This document shows, piece after piece, positions 1-8,000 of a stretch of 64,000 nt of DNA. Source of the DNA: Prosthecobacter algae (GTDB taxonomy: Bacteria; Verrucomicrobiota; Verrucomicrobiia; Verrucomicrobiales; Verrucomicrobiaceae); NCBI RefSeq assembly GCF_039542385.1, contig NZ_BAABIA010000004.1, positions 248,001 to 312,000 on the forward strand, read 5' to 3'. The notes under the pieces are model-generated. The model did not search any database. It saw nothing but the letters and a program-made list of their open reading frames with translations, and had not been told where the DNA came from. Every line of letters starts with the position of its first letter. The first letter of the stretch is position 1. The translations under genes were made by a program, and so were the position numbers.

Positions 1-1
1 G

Positions 2-481
2 GGCCGCAGCGCGGGTGGCCAGATCGCCACCGCTGCAGCCGTGCAGTTGCGGGATCCGGCGATCCGTGGCGTGATCAGCCTCTATGCGCCAGCGGACATG
101 GTTTTTGCCCGTCGTTTTGCGGATCCTGAGGACGTGCTGGATTCCTTCAAGCTCATCCGCCAATACATGGGTGGAGAGCCTGAGGCTCTGCCGGAGCTTT
201 ATCAGTCCGCCTCGGCCACGTTGACGGCAGACGCGGCCTGTCCTCCCGTGCTGCTGATACATGGGCAGCGCGACATTCTGGTGTGGCAGTTGCAAAGTCG
301 GCGTCTGGCTGAGCATTTGCGGCAGAAAGGGGTGGCGCATCATTTCCTGGACCTGCCCTGGGCCACTCATGCCCTTGATTATCCTCTGTATGGACCCAGT
401 TCCCAATTGCTCCGCTATGCCATGCGCAGCTTTCTAAAGTCCCGGTTAGGCCAGGCTGCGGAGGCTCGATTGCCGAATTAG
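2..481 (+). CDS. alpha/beta hydrolase (esterase/lipase type), 5' end cut off by the window
   Basis: The reading frame is open from the first bases of the window, so the N-terminal half of this gene is missing. The visible part begins with GRSAGG, a G-x-S-x-G nucleophile elbow of the hormone-sensitive-lipase/BD-FAE type, with the serine codon at 8-10. Downstream are a probable catalytic Asp in HGQRDILV and a probable catalytic His in WATHALDYP. The full triad order (Ser, Asp, His) of the alpha/beta hydrolase fold is therefore present. The substrate cannot be told; family members hydrolyse carboxylic esters or lipids. No signal peptide can be judged because the start lies outside. The gene ends 82 bases before the next coding region on the same strand. 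Confidence 0.8.
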   Translation, partial: GRSAGGQIATAAAVQLRDPAIRGVISLYAPADMVFARRFADPEDVLDSFKLIRQYMGGEPEALPELYQSASATLTADAACPPVLLIHGQRDILVWQLQSRRLAEHLRQKGVAHHFLDLPWATHALDYPLYGPSSQLLRYAMRSFLKSRLGQAAEARLPN

Positions 482-562
482 ACACATCTTTTGCCGTGGG
501 TTTTGGTGAAAGATGACGTTTCAAATATCGCAACCACGCACGCCGCTGTGCCTCCAACCACC

Positions 563-3500
563 ATGAAACTGACCGTATTATTGACCCTCGCCCTGGGTGC
601 CTTCGGACTCTCTGCAGTCCACGCCCAGGAAGGATTTCATCCTTTGTTCAACGGCAAGGACCTCACTGGCTGGGAGGGCAATCCTGAACTGTGGACCGTC
701 GAAGACGGCTGCATCACTGGCAAGACCACCGGGCCCGAACAGCTCGCCTACAATCAGTTTCTCATCTGGCGTGGTGGCGAAGTGAAAAACTTCGAACTCC
801 GCGTACAGGTGAAGGTCACCGGCAACAACACGGGCATCCAATACCGCAGCAAGGAGCTGACCGAAGTGGGCAAATGGTCCATCGGGGGTTATCAGTGCGA
901 CATCCATCCCGCCGCGCCTAACAATGCGATGGTGTATGAGGAGCGCGGGCGCGGCATCATCTGCCAGAATGGCCAGAGCGTGGTGATTGATCCTCAGGGG
1001 GGCAAGTGGCTGGTGGCCGAGCGCGATCCCGTGGCCGCCGATGTGGCCCAGTGGAATGAGTACACCGTCATCGCTCAGGGAAACCACCTCATCCACAAGC
1101 TCAATGGCAAAGTCACCATTGACCTCGTGGATCATGAGGAAAAGGCGCTGTCCCTGGCTGGTCTGCTGGCTTTCCAGATTCATCGTGGCCCAGCCATGCA
1201 GGTTCAAATCAAGGACGTGATGTTCAAAGAGCTGCCTGAGGGCGGCAAGCTTTCCTTTGCGAAGGCAGACATTCCCAATGATGCGCAGAGAATCGAAAAA
1301 CCTGCGGCAGCGGCCAAGAAAGGTCCTCCCGCCAAAGGCAAAGGCAAAGGTGCTGGCAAGGACAAAGCAGCGGCAGCACCAGCCAAGGCACGTCGGCCCG
1401 ATGCCGTCGGCCCTGCCATCGGTGAAAACAAGGCGACCCCCGTGGCCCGGATCAAGGCCGCCAAAGACTTCAAGGTGGAGCTTTTGTACTCCGTTCCAGG
1501 TGGTGAGCAGGGCTCCTGGGTGGCCCTCTGCAATGACGACAAGGGGCGCATTTACGTGAGTGACCAGTATGGCGATCTTTATCGCTTTGCCCCTCCTGCG
1601 GTCGGCCAGGTGCTGAAGCCTGAGGACGTGCAGAAGGTGCCAGTCAACATTCGTGCGATCAACGGCATGGTCTTTGCCTTTGGCGCTCTTTACGCTGGTG
1701 TGAACGACTACGAGCAGAAGACCCAGAGCGGTCTCTACCGCATTTCCGACAGCGATGCGGACGACCAACTGGACAAGGTGGAGCTGCTGCGCGCCTTTGA
1801 TTCCAAGAGCGACCACGGCGTGCATGCCGTGCTGCCCACGCCGGATGGCAAGGCCCTTTATCTCATCACGGGCAACAATGCCGTGCTCAACGAAGGCCCG
1901 ATCACCGGCACGCCCGCAAGTTCTCCTGTGCCGAAAGTTTGGGGGGACGATCATCTGCTGCCACGCATGCCGGATGGCCGTGGTCACAACCGTCATGTGC
2001 TGGCCCCAGGCGGCATCATCTACCGCGTGTCCCTGGACGGTAAGCAGTTTGAGATCTTTGCCTCCGGCTTCCGCAACATCTATGACGCGGGCCTCAACAG
2101 CGATGGTGAACTGTTCACCTATGATGCGGACATGGAGTATGATTTTAACACGCCGTGGTACCGCCCGACCCGTGTGAATCACGTCGTCAGCGGTGGTGAG
2201 TATGGCTGGCGCAACGGGGCAGGGAAGTATCCTGAGTTCTACGCGGACAATCTGCCGGCCACGCTGAATATTGGCCCAGGTTCCCCCACCGGTACCACTT
2301 TTGGTTATGGGGCAAAGTTTCCTGCCAAGTACCAGAAGGCCTATTACATCATGGACTGGAGCTGGGGGAAACTCTATGCCGTGCATCTGAAGGAAGACGG
2401 CTCTACCTACAGCGCGGTCAAAGAAGACTTTATCACAGGCTCGCCGCTGCCGCTGACGGATGCCATCGTTCATCCGAAAGATGGCGCCATGTACTTTGCC
2501 ATCGGTGGTCGCCGTGTGCAGTCGGGTCTTTACCGGGTCACTTACGTGGGCAGTGAGGACACTTCCCCTGTGGACATGACGGCCAAGACCACGCCTGAAC
2601 GTAGCCTGCGTCATCAGCTTGAGGCCTATCACGGCAAGCAGGACCCCAAAGCGGTGGCAGCAGCCTGGCCGTATTTGAACCACAAGGACCGTTTTATCCG
2701 CACCGCTGCACGCGTGGTCCTGGAGCACCAGCCCGTGGCTGAGTGGGAAGCCAAGGCTCTCGCAGAGTCCGATGCTGGTCGCCAATTGGAAGCCTTGCTG
2801 GCCCTGGCTCATGTGACGGGCAGCAGTGTGGGGCACCGCCCGGAAGGTGCGGCGATCAACACCGCCAGCCGTGATAAGATGTTGGCGGCTATGCTGAAGC
2901 TCGACTGGGCCAGCCTCTCTGCTGAACAGCGTCTCACTTACGTGCGCCTCACCCAGATCATCCTCCATCGTTTTGGCAATCCGGATCAGTCCACCGTGGA
3001 CGCCATCATTGCCAAACTGGATCCTGCTTTTCCAGCCGAGAGCTTTGAGCTGAACTGGCTCCTGTGCGAAACCCTGGCCTATCTCCAGGCACCGAACACT
3101 GCCGCCAAAGGCATGGCCCTCATTGCCGCGGCAGACAGCCAGGAGCCCCAGATGGAATTCGCCCGCAGCCTCCGCATGCTGAAAGCAGGCTGGACGCCGG
3201 AGCTGCGCACGGCCCAGCTCGAGTGGTTCCTGAAAGCGGCCAACTACAAGGGAGGCGCGAGCTTTGACAAATTCATCGAGTTCATCCGCAATGACAGCCT
3301 CGCCACCTTTACGGAGGCGGAGAAGACCCAGCTCGCTGCCCTCATCGCCAAAAAGCCGGAGCGCAAATCCGCCATCGAAAACGTCGGTGCCATGCTGGTC
3401 GGCCGCACGCCCACCATGTGGACCTTGGAGGAACTCAGCGCTGCCACGAAGACTGGCATGAAGGGCCGGGACTTCGACAATGGTCGCAAAATGTTTGGCG

Positions 3501-3910
3501 CTGCCGCCTGCTATGCCTGCCACCGTTTTGGCAATGCCGGCGGCATGAATGGACCTGACCTCACCGGTGCCGGCGGACGTTACAGCCCGCACGATCTGCT
3601 GGATCAAATCATCAATCCAAGCAAGGAGATCAACGAGCAGTTTGCCCCCATCGTGGTCACCAAGAACAATGGTGAAGTGTTCAGCGGCGTGGTGGTCAAT
3701 CTCAGCGGTGACAGCGTCACTCTGAACACGGACCTCAGCGACCCCAACCAGCGTACCAATGTGGACCGCAAAGAGGTGAAAAGCATCGAGCCGAGCAAGG
3801 TTTCCCCAATGCCTCCGATGCTGCTGGCCATGCTGAAGAAGGAAGAGATTCTCGACCTCCTCGCCTACGTCCTCAGCGGTGGGGACAAGGCGAACGCGAT
3901 GTTCAAATAA
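563..3910 (+). CDS. Exported DUF1080 / beta-propeller / HEAT-like / PVC-type cytochrome c fusion protein
   Basis: This is a 1115-residue exported multidomain protein. An ATG at 563 followed by a clear signal peptide (about residues 1-22, cut after AVHA) is preferred over an open extension to 491. In order I see a DUF1080 (3-keto-disaccharide hydrolase, concanavalin-like) domain at about 25-225, a Lys/Ala/Pro-rich linker at about 246-281, a glucose/sorbosone-dehydrogenase-like beta-propeller at about 295-665, a helical HEAT-like region at about 675-950, and a C-terminal haem-binding domain with CYACH at 983-987. The C-terminus matches the putative haem-binding domain (TIGR02603 type) found widely in Planctomycetes and Verrucomicrobia. 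The likely role is periplasmic oxidation or cleavage of a sugar derivative coupled to a c-type haem; the substrate is unknown. A strong terminator follows, so the gene is probably monocistronic. Confidence 0.88.
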   Translation: MKLTVLLTLALGAFGLSAVHAQEGFHPLFNGKDLTGWEGNPELWTVEDGCITGKTTGPEQLAYNQFLIWRGGEVKNFELRVQVKVTGNNTGIQYRSKELTEVGKWSIGGYQCDIHPAAPNNAMVYEERGRGIICQNGQSVVIDPQGGKWLVAERDPVAADVAQWNEYTVIAQGNHLIHKLNGKVTIDLVDHEEKALSLAGLLAFQIHRGPAMQVQIKDVMFKELPEGGKLSFAKADIPNDAQRIEKPAAAAKKGPPAKGKGKGAGKDKAAAAPAKARRPDAVGPAIGENKATPVARIKAAKDFKVELLYSVPGGEQGSWVALCNDDKGRIYVSDQYGDLYRFAPPAVGQVLKPEDVQKVPVNIRAINGMVFAFGALYAGVNDYEQKTQSGLYRISDSDADDQLDKVELLRAFDSKSDHGVHAVLPTPDGKALYLITGNNAVLNEGPITGTPASSPVPKVWGDDHLLPRMPDGRGHNRHVLAPGGIIYRVSLDGKQFEIFASGFRNIYDAGLNSDGELFTYDADMEYDFNTPWYRPTRVNHVVSGGEYGWRNGAGKYPEFYADNLPATLNIGPGSPTGTTFGYGAKFPAKYQKAYYIMDWSWGKLYAVHLKEDGSTYSAVKEDFITGSPLPLTDAIVHPKDGAMYFAIGGRRVQSGLYRVTYVGSEDTSPVDMTAKTTPERSLRHQLEAYHGKQDPKAVAAAWPYLNHKDRFIRTAARVVLEHQPVAEWEAKALAESDAGRQLEALLALAHVTGSSVGHRPEGAAINTASRDKMLAAMLKLDWASLSAEQRLTYVRLTQIILHRFGNPDQSTVDAIIAKLDPAFPAESFELNWLLCETLAYLQAPNTAAKGMALIAAADSQEPQMEFARSLRMLKAGWTPELRTAQLEWFLKAANYKGGASFDKFIEFIRNDSLATFTEAEKTQLAALIAKKPERKSAIENVGAMLVGRTPTMWTLEELSAATKTGMKGRDFDNGRKMFGAAACYACHRFGNAGGMNGPDLTGAGGRYSPHDLLDQIINPSKEINEQFAPIVVTKNNGEVFSGVVVNLSGDSVTLNTDLSDPNQRTNVDRKEVKSIEPSKVSPMPPMLLAMLKKEEILDLLAYVLSGGDKANAMFK

Positions 3911-3924
3911 CAGGCTGCATTTTA

Positions 3925-3968
3925 GGGCTGCACCCTCGGGCGATACCGGGCGGTGCAGCCCTTTTTTT
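3925..3968 (+). terminator. Rho-independent terminator after the DUF1080-cytochrome gene
   Basis: A perfect 10-bp stem (GGGCTGCACC at 3925-3934 with GGTGCAGCCC at 3952-3961) encloses a loop that can itself pair partly, and is followed directly by seven T residues. It lies 15 bases after the stop codon, as expected for an intrinsic terminator. Confidence 0.9.
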
Positions 3969-4019
3969 GTTTTGCATGCATTCGCTTGCCGTCGGGCGTG
4001 GACCGCGTTTCATCCCAGG

Positions 4020-5027
4020 ATGATGAAGTTGTTCCTATTCCTGATCGCGGCGCTGCCTCTGGCCGCAGCCGAGACTCTGCATGTTTATACCTGGGCCGAC
4101 TATGTCTCGCCTGAGGTTGTGGAGAAGTTCGAAGAGAAGCATGGCTGCAAGGTGGTGGTGGACACCTTTGATTCGAATGAGGCAATGTTTGCCAAGCTGA
4201 AGGCGGGCGCTTCCGGTTACGATGTGATCTTTCCCACCAGCTACATGATCCAGGTGATGGAGACGGAGAGCATGCTGCTGGATCTCGACAGCACCCTGCT
4301 GCCTAACATGAAGCATGTCGATCCATCGGTCCTGGAAAAGATCCATGACCGCCGCATGAAACGCAGTGTGCCCTACACGGTGGGCTATGCCATCCTGGCC
4401 TGCCGCAAGGACAAGCTGCCCGCAGATCCAGACACTTGGAAGGTCTTTGAGCACCAGTCCCTGGCTGGCCGCATGACGCTGCTGGATGACATGCGCGAGA
4501 CCATCGGTGCCGCGCTGAAAAGCCTGGGCTACAGCATCAATACACGCGATGAAAAACAGCTTCAGGAAGCCCGTAACGTGTTGCTGAAATGGAAGCCCAA
4601 CATCGCCAAATTTGACAACGAAGGTTACAAGGCGGGGCTCGACTCGGGCGAGTTCCTGCTCGTTCATGGTTATAGCGGCGACCTTTTTCAGGTGGCCCAG
4701 GAGAACAGCAAAGTCCGCCTGCTGATTCCCCAGCAGGGGGTGACGATGAGCTGCGATGAGATGGTGATTCCAAAGACGGCTCAGCAGCCAGCCCTGGCCC
4801 ATGCCTTCATCAACTTCCTTCTCGAACCTGACATCGCGGCGGAGAACATGGAGTGGATGGGCTACCTTTGCCCCAACCTGGAAGCGCTGAAAAAAGTGAG
4901 CCCGGAGTTCCTGCAAAATCCGGCGGTGACCATTCCGGAAGACATCAAGGCCAGGAGCGAAGTCATCCAGGATCTGGGGGCAGATCTGGCGAAGTACACC
5001 CGTGTCTGGGATGCCGTGAAGAAGTGA
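4020..5027 (+). CDS. Spermidine/putrescine-type ABC transporter substrate-binding protein (PotD/PotF family)
   Basis: This 335-residue protein has a signal peptide at its N-terminus (MMKLFLFLIAALPLAAA) followed by ETLHVYTWADYVSPEVVEKF, the typical first beta strand of PotD/PotF proteins. Further family features are the VVDTFDSNEAMFAKLKAGASGYDV region and the YKAGLDSGEF segment. The family binds polyamines in the periplasm and delivers them to a PotABC permease. No potA, potB or potC gene lies nearby, so the partner transporter is elsewhere or the protein serves as a sensor or binder on its own. Two adjacent ATG codons (4020 and 4023) are both possible starts. The preceding terminator isolates it from the upstream gene. 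Confidence 0.88.
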   Translation: MMKLFLFLIAALPLAAAETLHVYTWADYVSPEVVEKFEEKHGCKVVVDTFDSNEAMFAKLKAGASGYDVIFPTSYMIQVMETESMLLDLDSTLLPNMKHVDPSVLEKIHDRRMKRSVPYTVGYAILACRKDKLPADPDTWKVFEHQSLAGRMTLLDDMRETIGAALKSLGYSINTRDEKQLQEARNVLLKWKPNIAKFDNEGYKAGLDSGEFLLVHGYSGDLFQVAQENSKVRLLIPQQGVTMSCDEMVIPKTAQQPALAHAFINFLLEPDIAAENMEWMGYLCPNLEALKKVSPEFLQNPAVTIPEDIKARSEVIQDLGADLAKYTRVWDAVKK

Positions 5028-5042
5028 CCTCTGCGGGGAGGC

Positions 5043-5891
5043 TCAAATCTCCAGCCACTCGACTTCGGGACAGCGTTCGCACAGTGTCCTGATCTCGTCA
5101 GGGCTCATCACCATGAAGGCGGTGGAAAGGGCGTCCGAAAGCGCCGCGGTGGGGGCCAGGGCATAGCTGCGTTTCCCCTGGATGGGCACGGGCGTCAGCG
5201 TGCGCGGATTCATGATGTGGGCCCCTTTGACCATGAAGCCGCTGCCGCTGAGGGCGCGGTCCTTCAGCTTCCTCTCCTGGGATTCATCCGCCAGTGTGAC
5301 CGCCCAGGTTTCTTCGCCTTCGGGGCTTTCCAGGGCCAGCAGCGTGCTGTCTCCCGCATTCAAAAAAGCACGGGTGATGCTCCAGTCCTGCAGTACCTGC
5401 ACGGCCTGGTCCAGCGCATAGCCTTTGCCCACGGCTCCCAGGTCGAAAATCATGTGGTCTGCCAGCACCCGAACGAGGAATCCCTCTTCACAAAGTTCAA
5501 ACAACTGGCTGCCGACGCTGTCGCGGGCGAGTGCCAAGCGCTCTGCCTCCGGCTCCACCAGATTACCCTCGGCATTGCGCCAGAGATGCATCAGCGGACC
5601 GATGGTGATGTCAAAGGCTCCGTCGGTTTCCTCATGCACGGTTTTGGCCAGGCTGAGGCAGTCCCATGCCGCCAGGGAAACGGACACGCATTCCCCAGCG
5701 CGCAACTGGTTCAGCCGCGCCACATCACTCCCTGGGCGGAAGCGGCTCAGCTCATCCTCAAGACGGTCGATTTCCGCAAAGACTGCCTGGGCTGCCTGGG
5801 CTGCATAGACCGCATCCACATCCCCTTGGGCAATGATGACCTCAAAAGTGGTGGCCATCGCATCATGTGAGAAACGATGGTACTCCATCAT
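5043..5891 (-). CDS. apbE: FAD:protein FMN transferase (ApbE family)
   Basis: ApbE enzymes attach FMN covalently to Thr or Ser residues of target flavoproteins, using FAD and Mg2+. The 282-residue product shows GAFDITIGPL at 91-100, the Gly-rich FDLGAVGKGYALD motif at 149-161, HIMNPRTLTP at 225-234 (in place of the common H-I-x-D-P-x-T-G) and SDALSTAFMVM at 252-262. Most ApbE proteins are periplasmic lipoproteins, but here no signal peptide or lipobox is visible, and the protein is slightly short. Its ATG overlaps the stop of the upstream membrane glycosyltransferase gene by four bases (ATGA), which implies translational coupling. No Nqr, Rnf or other obvious flavinylated target lies in the window. 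Confidence 0.9.
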   Translation of the reverse strand: MMEYHRFSHDAMATTFEVIIAQGDVDAVYAAQAAQAVFAEIDRLEDELSRFRPGSDVARLNQLRAGECVSVSLAAWDCLSLAKTVHEETDGAFDITIGPLMHLWRNAEGNLVEPEAERLALARDSVGSQLFELCEEGFLVRVLADHMIFDLGAVGKGYALDQAVQVLQDWSITRAFLNAGDSTLLALESPEGEETWAVTLADESQERKLKDRALSGSGFMVKGAHIMNPRTLTPVPIQGKRSYALAPTAALSDALSTAFMVMSPDEIRTLCERCPEVEWLEI

Positions 5892-7615
5892 GGTCGCAGG
5901 TTGAGACTGCCGGGGAATGCAGGCAGGGTGGGAGAAAAGGAGGGCGGCAGGGAGATGGTGCCCTCTGGGGGGCTCATGGAAGGGGCTGGGGCTGCCGGCG
6001 ATGGGGCAGCAGGAGGTATCTCTGGCACTTTCACCGGCTCCGGGGCTGCTTTGCGCAGGAAGACGGTCAGGATGATGCCGGGGCGCAGGCCGTAGGGGTA
6101 GTGTTCGCTGTATTCACCGGCTTGGATCTTGGACTTCACCTCATCGTAAAACTCAGTGTCGGCCACGATCACATCGGCATCCAAAGCCGCAGGCACCTTG
6201 TCCTGATAGCCCACATTTTTCCAAGTGCGCCAGTACCAGGGCAGGGGCCAGCCTGCATCCCGGGTGATGACCTGGATTTTGGTCTCGCCTTTGCGGGTAG
6301 CCACATAGGTTTTCACCTCGCCCATCATTTTCAGCAGGCTCTTCTGCGTGTGCGAGTAGGCATAGGGATTGCGGGGATCCGCCGAATATTCAAACTGCGG
6401 GTTCTGATGCGTGCCTGTCAGCCGGATGGACTGGTCGCACAGGTGATACAGGCCCGCTGCGAGAGCGAGGTTGAAGAGCATCCGTATCACCCGGCCTGGC
6501 ACCGCTGTCCAAATCGCCATGGCACCGACACCTGCGAGCAGGGTGAGCGAATGCTGGACGCTGAGGATGGACCATGGAGTCTTGTAGCTGAGCACGGAAT
6601 AGCCGCCCAGCAGCACCAGGCTGTAAACGGAGAGGAAGACCAGAAAGGCCTGTTTTCCGGTGTTTTTAAACTCACCGACCACCGAATATCCCATGCCGAT
6701 GACGGCCAGGCCCACGATGAGCGCCTCCGACCAGACCAGGGTATCTTTGTGCCAGACCAGCAGCATCAGGTAATAATGCCAGGGCTTTTCATGGCCGCTG
6801 CCCCCGCTGCGCTCCAGGTAGCTGATGTAGGTGGTGAAGCTGTCGGCGACGCCATGCCAGTCACGGAAGCCATTGGAAAAGGCGGCCACAGAAACCAAAA
6901 TGGCAGGCAGCACCACCCACAGCCAGGGACGTGCGGGTCTGTTTTTGGTACGGGATGGCCCCAGGCTCATGCTGTTGCCTTTGCGAGGGGTGAACTCACC
7001 CACCAGGGCGCGGGCCACAAACCAACCCACCAGGGCTGCTCCGACATTGAGGACAAAGGTTTCCTTCGTCGCATGCTGAAAGCCTAGCGCACAGCCCCCG
7101 AGAATCAGCCATAGCCGGCTTCCCCCCTGGGAGTAACGCCAGAAGCAGCCCAAGGTCAGCGAAACCAGCAGCACCAGCAGCATCTCCATGATGAAGTAGC
7201 GGCTGTAATAAACCATCATGGGGGAAACCGCCGTCAGCAGCATGGCCACCACCGTGCCATAGCGCCCCAGGGCATCGGCAAACAGCAGCACCGTCATCAG
7301 GACACCGAGTCCGCAGAGGGCCGCCACCATTCGCAGATTGGCCTCCGTCCAGGTGTCCGGGGAAGCCCAGCCCGCCAATTTGCCCCAGAGAATGCTCACC
7401 TGATGGAGTGCCGGACCATGAAAGTCCTTCGGGTCATACTGAAAATGGCCGCTGTTCCAGAATTCCCCCAGCTTGATACCCAGGATCGCCTCATCGGTGT
7501 GCATGGGGCGAAAGCCCAGGCTGTAGGCACGATAAAAGTAGGCCAAGCCGAAGGCTAGCGCCACGAGGAGGATGAAGCTGAGCAACGATAAGGTGACTTC
7601 TTTGCGTGGGGCCAT
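5888..7615 (-). CDS. Agl23-like polytopic membrane protein (GT-C/ArnT-like glycosyltransferase superfamily)
   Basis: This 575-residue integral membrane protein begins with a hydrophobic segment, then carries the acidic HTDEAILGIKLGEFW motif in the first extracytoplasmic loop and YDPKDFHGPALHQ shortly after. These are the hallmarks of the Agl23 (flippase activity-associated, TIGR03663) group within the GT-C superfamily, which use lipid-linked sugar donors. Roughly ten transmembrane stretches follow, and the C-terminus is a Pro/Ala-rich soluble tail (about residues 520-575). A substrate cannot be named. The gene is followed by apbE with a four-base overlap. Its leader contains competing inverted repeats (7693-7765). 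Confidence 0.82.
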   Translation of the reverse strand: MAPRKEVTLSLLSFILLVALAFGLAYFYRAYSLGFRPMHTDEAILGIKLGEFWNSGHFQYDPKDFHGPALHQVSILWGKLAGWASPDTWTEANLRMVAALCGLGVLMTVLLFADALGRYGTVVAMLLTAVSPMMVYYSRYFIMEMLLVLLVSLTLGCFWRYSQGGSRLWLILGGCALGFQHATKETFVLNVGAALVGWFVARALVGEFTPRKGNSMSLGPSRTKNRPARPWLWVVLPAILVSVAAFSNGFRDWHGVADSFTTYISYLERSGGSGHEKPWHYYLMLLVWHKDTLVWSEALIVGLAVIGMGYSVVGEFKNTGKQAFLVFLSVYSLVLLGGYSVLSYKTPWSILSVQHSLTLLAGVGAMAIWTAVPGRVIRMLFNLALAAGLYHLCDQSIRLTGTHQNPQFEYSADPRNPYAYSHTQKSLLKMMGEVKTYVATRKGETKIQVITRDAGWPLPWYWRTWKNVGYQDKVPAALDADVIVADTEFYDEVKSKIQAGEYSEHYPYGLRPGIILTVFLRKAAPEPVKVPEIPPAAPSPAAPAPSMSPPEGTISLPPSFSPTLPAFPGSLNLRP

Positions 7616-7692
7616 GTGCCCCTATGATGGCGGCTCTCAGCCTGCGTGCCAGTAGGAATATTAGCTGGAGAGTCCAAGTCGGCGGCATTCCC

Positions 7693-7765
7693 GGTCGTTT
7701 TCGGCCCTTCCTTTAATAGTTGAGGAGTCCATGAACACGCAAAACGACCCAAAAGGGCCGAAAAC
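7693..7765 (-). repeat. Two overlapping inverted repeats in the leader of the Agl23-like/apbE operon
   Basis: GTTTTCGGCCCTT (7697-7709) is a perfect inverse of AAGGGCCGAAAAC (7753-7765). GGTCGTTTT (7693-7701) is a perfect inverse of AAAACGACC (7741-7749). The two left arms overlap by five bases, so the two stems cannot fully form together. On the minus strand they lie about 80-150 bases upstream of the start codon at 7615. An attenuator, protein-binding site or remnant of a rearranged repeat are all possible. No poly-T tract identifies a classical terminator. Confidence 0.5.
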
Positions 7766-7873
7766 AGGGGCTGAAACAACAATTCGAGGTCAAAAAGACG
7801 AAAAAAACGCAAAAAGATGCATTTTCATCTTGCATGCCTCAGGATCTGATCCATACTCACAGCCCAGCAAAAA

Positions 7874-7948
7874 GCGGGTGTAGCTCAGTGGTAGAGCACT
7901 TCCTTGCCAAGGAAGATGTCGCGCGTTCGAATCGCGTCACCCGCTCCA
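7874..7948 (+). tRNA. tRNA-Gly, anticodon GCC
   Basis: A complete cloverleaf is readable. The acceptor stem pairs GCGGGTG (7874-7880) with CACCCGC (7938-7944). The D arm contains AGCTCAGTGGTAGAGC, the anticodon arm CTTCCTTGCCAAGGAAG with loop TTGCCAA gives anticodon GCC, and the T arm carries GTTCGAAT. The discriminator is T, and CCA is encoded at 7946-7948. The gene stands upstream of prmA in the same direction. Confidence 0.97.
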
Positions 7949-7971
7949 GTTCTAACTAATAAGGAACTGGA
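7945..7971 (+). other. Hairpin directly after, and overlapping, the tRNA-Gly 3' end
   Basis: TCCAGTTC (7945-7952) pairs perfectly with GAACTGGA (7964-7971) around an 11-base loop. The stem uses the tRNA discriminator and CCA, so it could act in transcription termination or 3' processing. No T-run follows, so a standard intrinsic terminator is not supported. Confidence 0.4.
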
Positions 7972-8000
7972 AGGCACCCTCAGCCAATTTCCTTATTTTC

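Noticed and set aside
578-3607. Open frame of 1009 codons on the minus strand
   Set aside because: It lies antisense to the DUF1080-cytochrome gene, whose domains and haem motif are clear. The antisense translation has no recognisable domain and is rich in His and Arg, typical of a GC-rich shadow frame.
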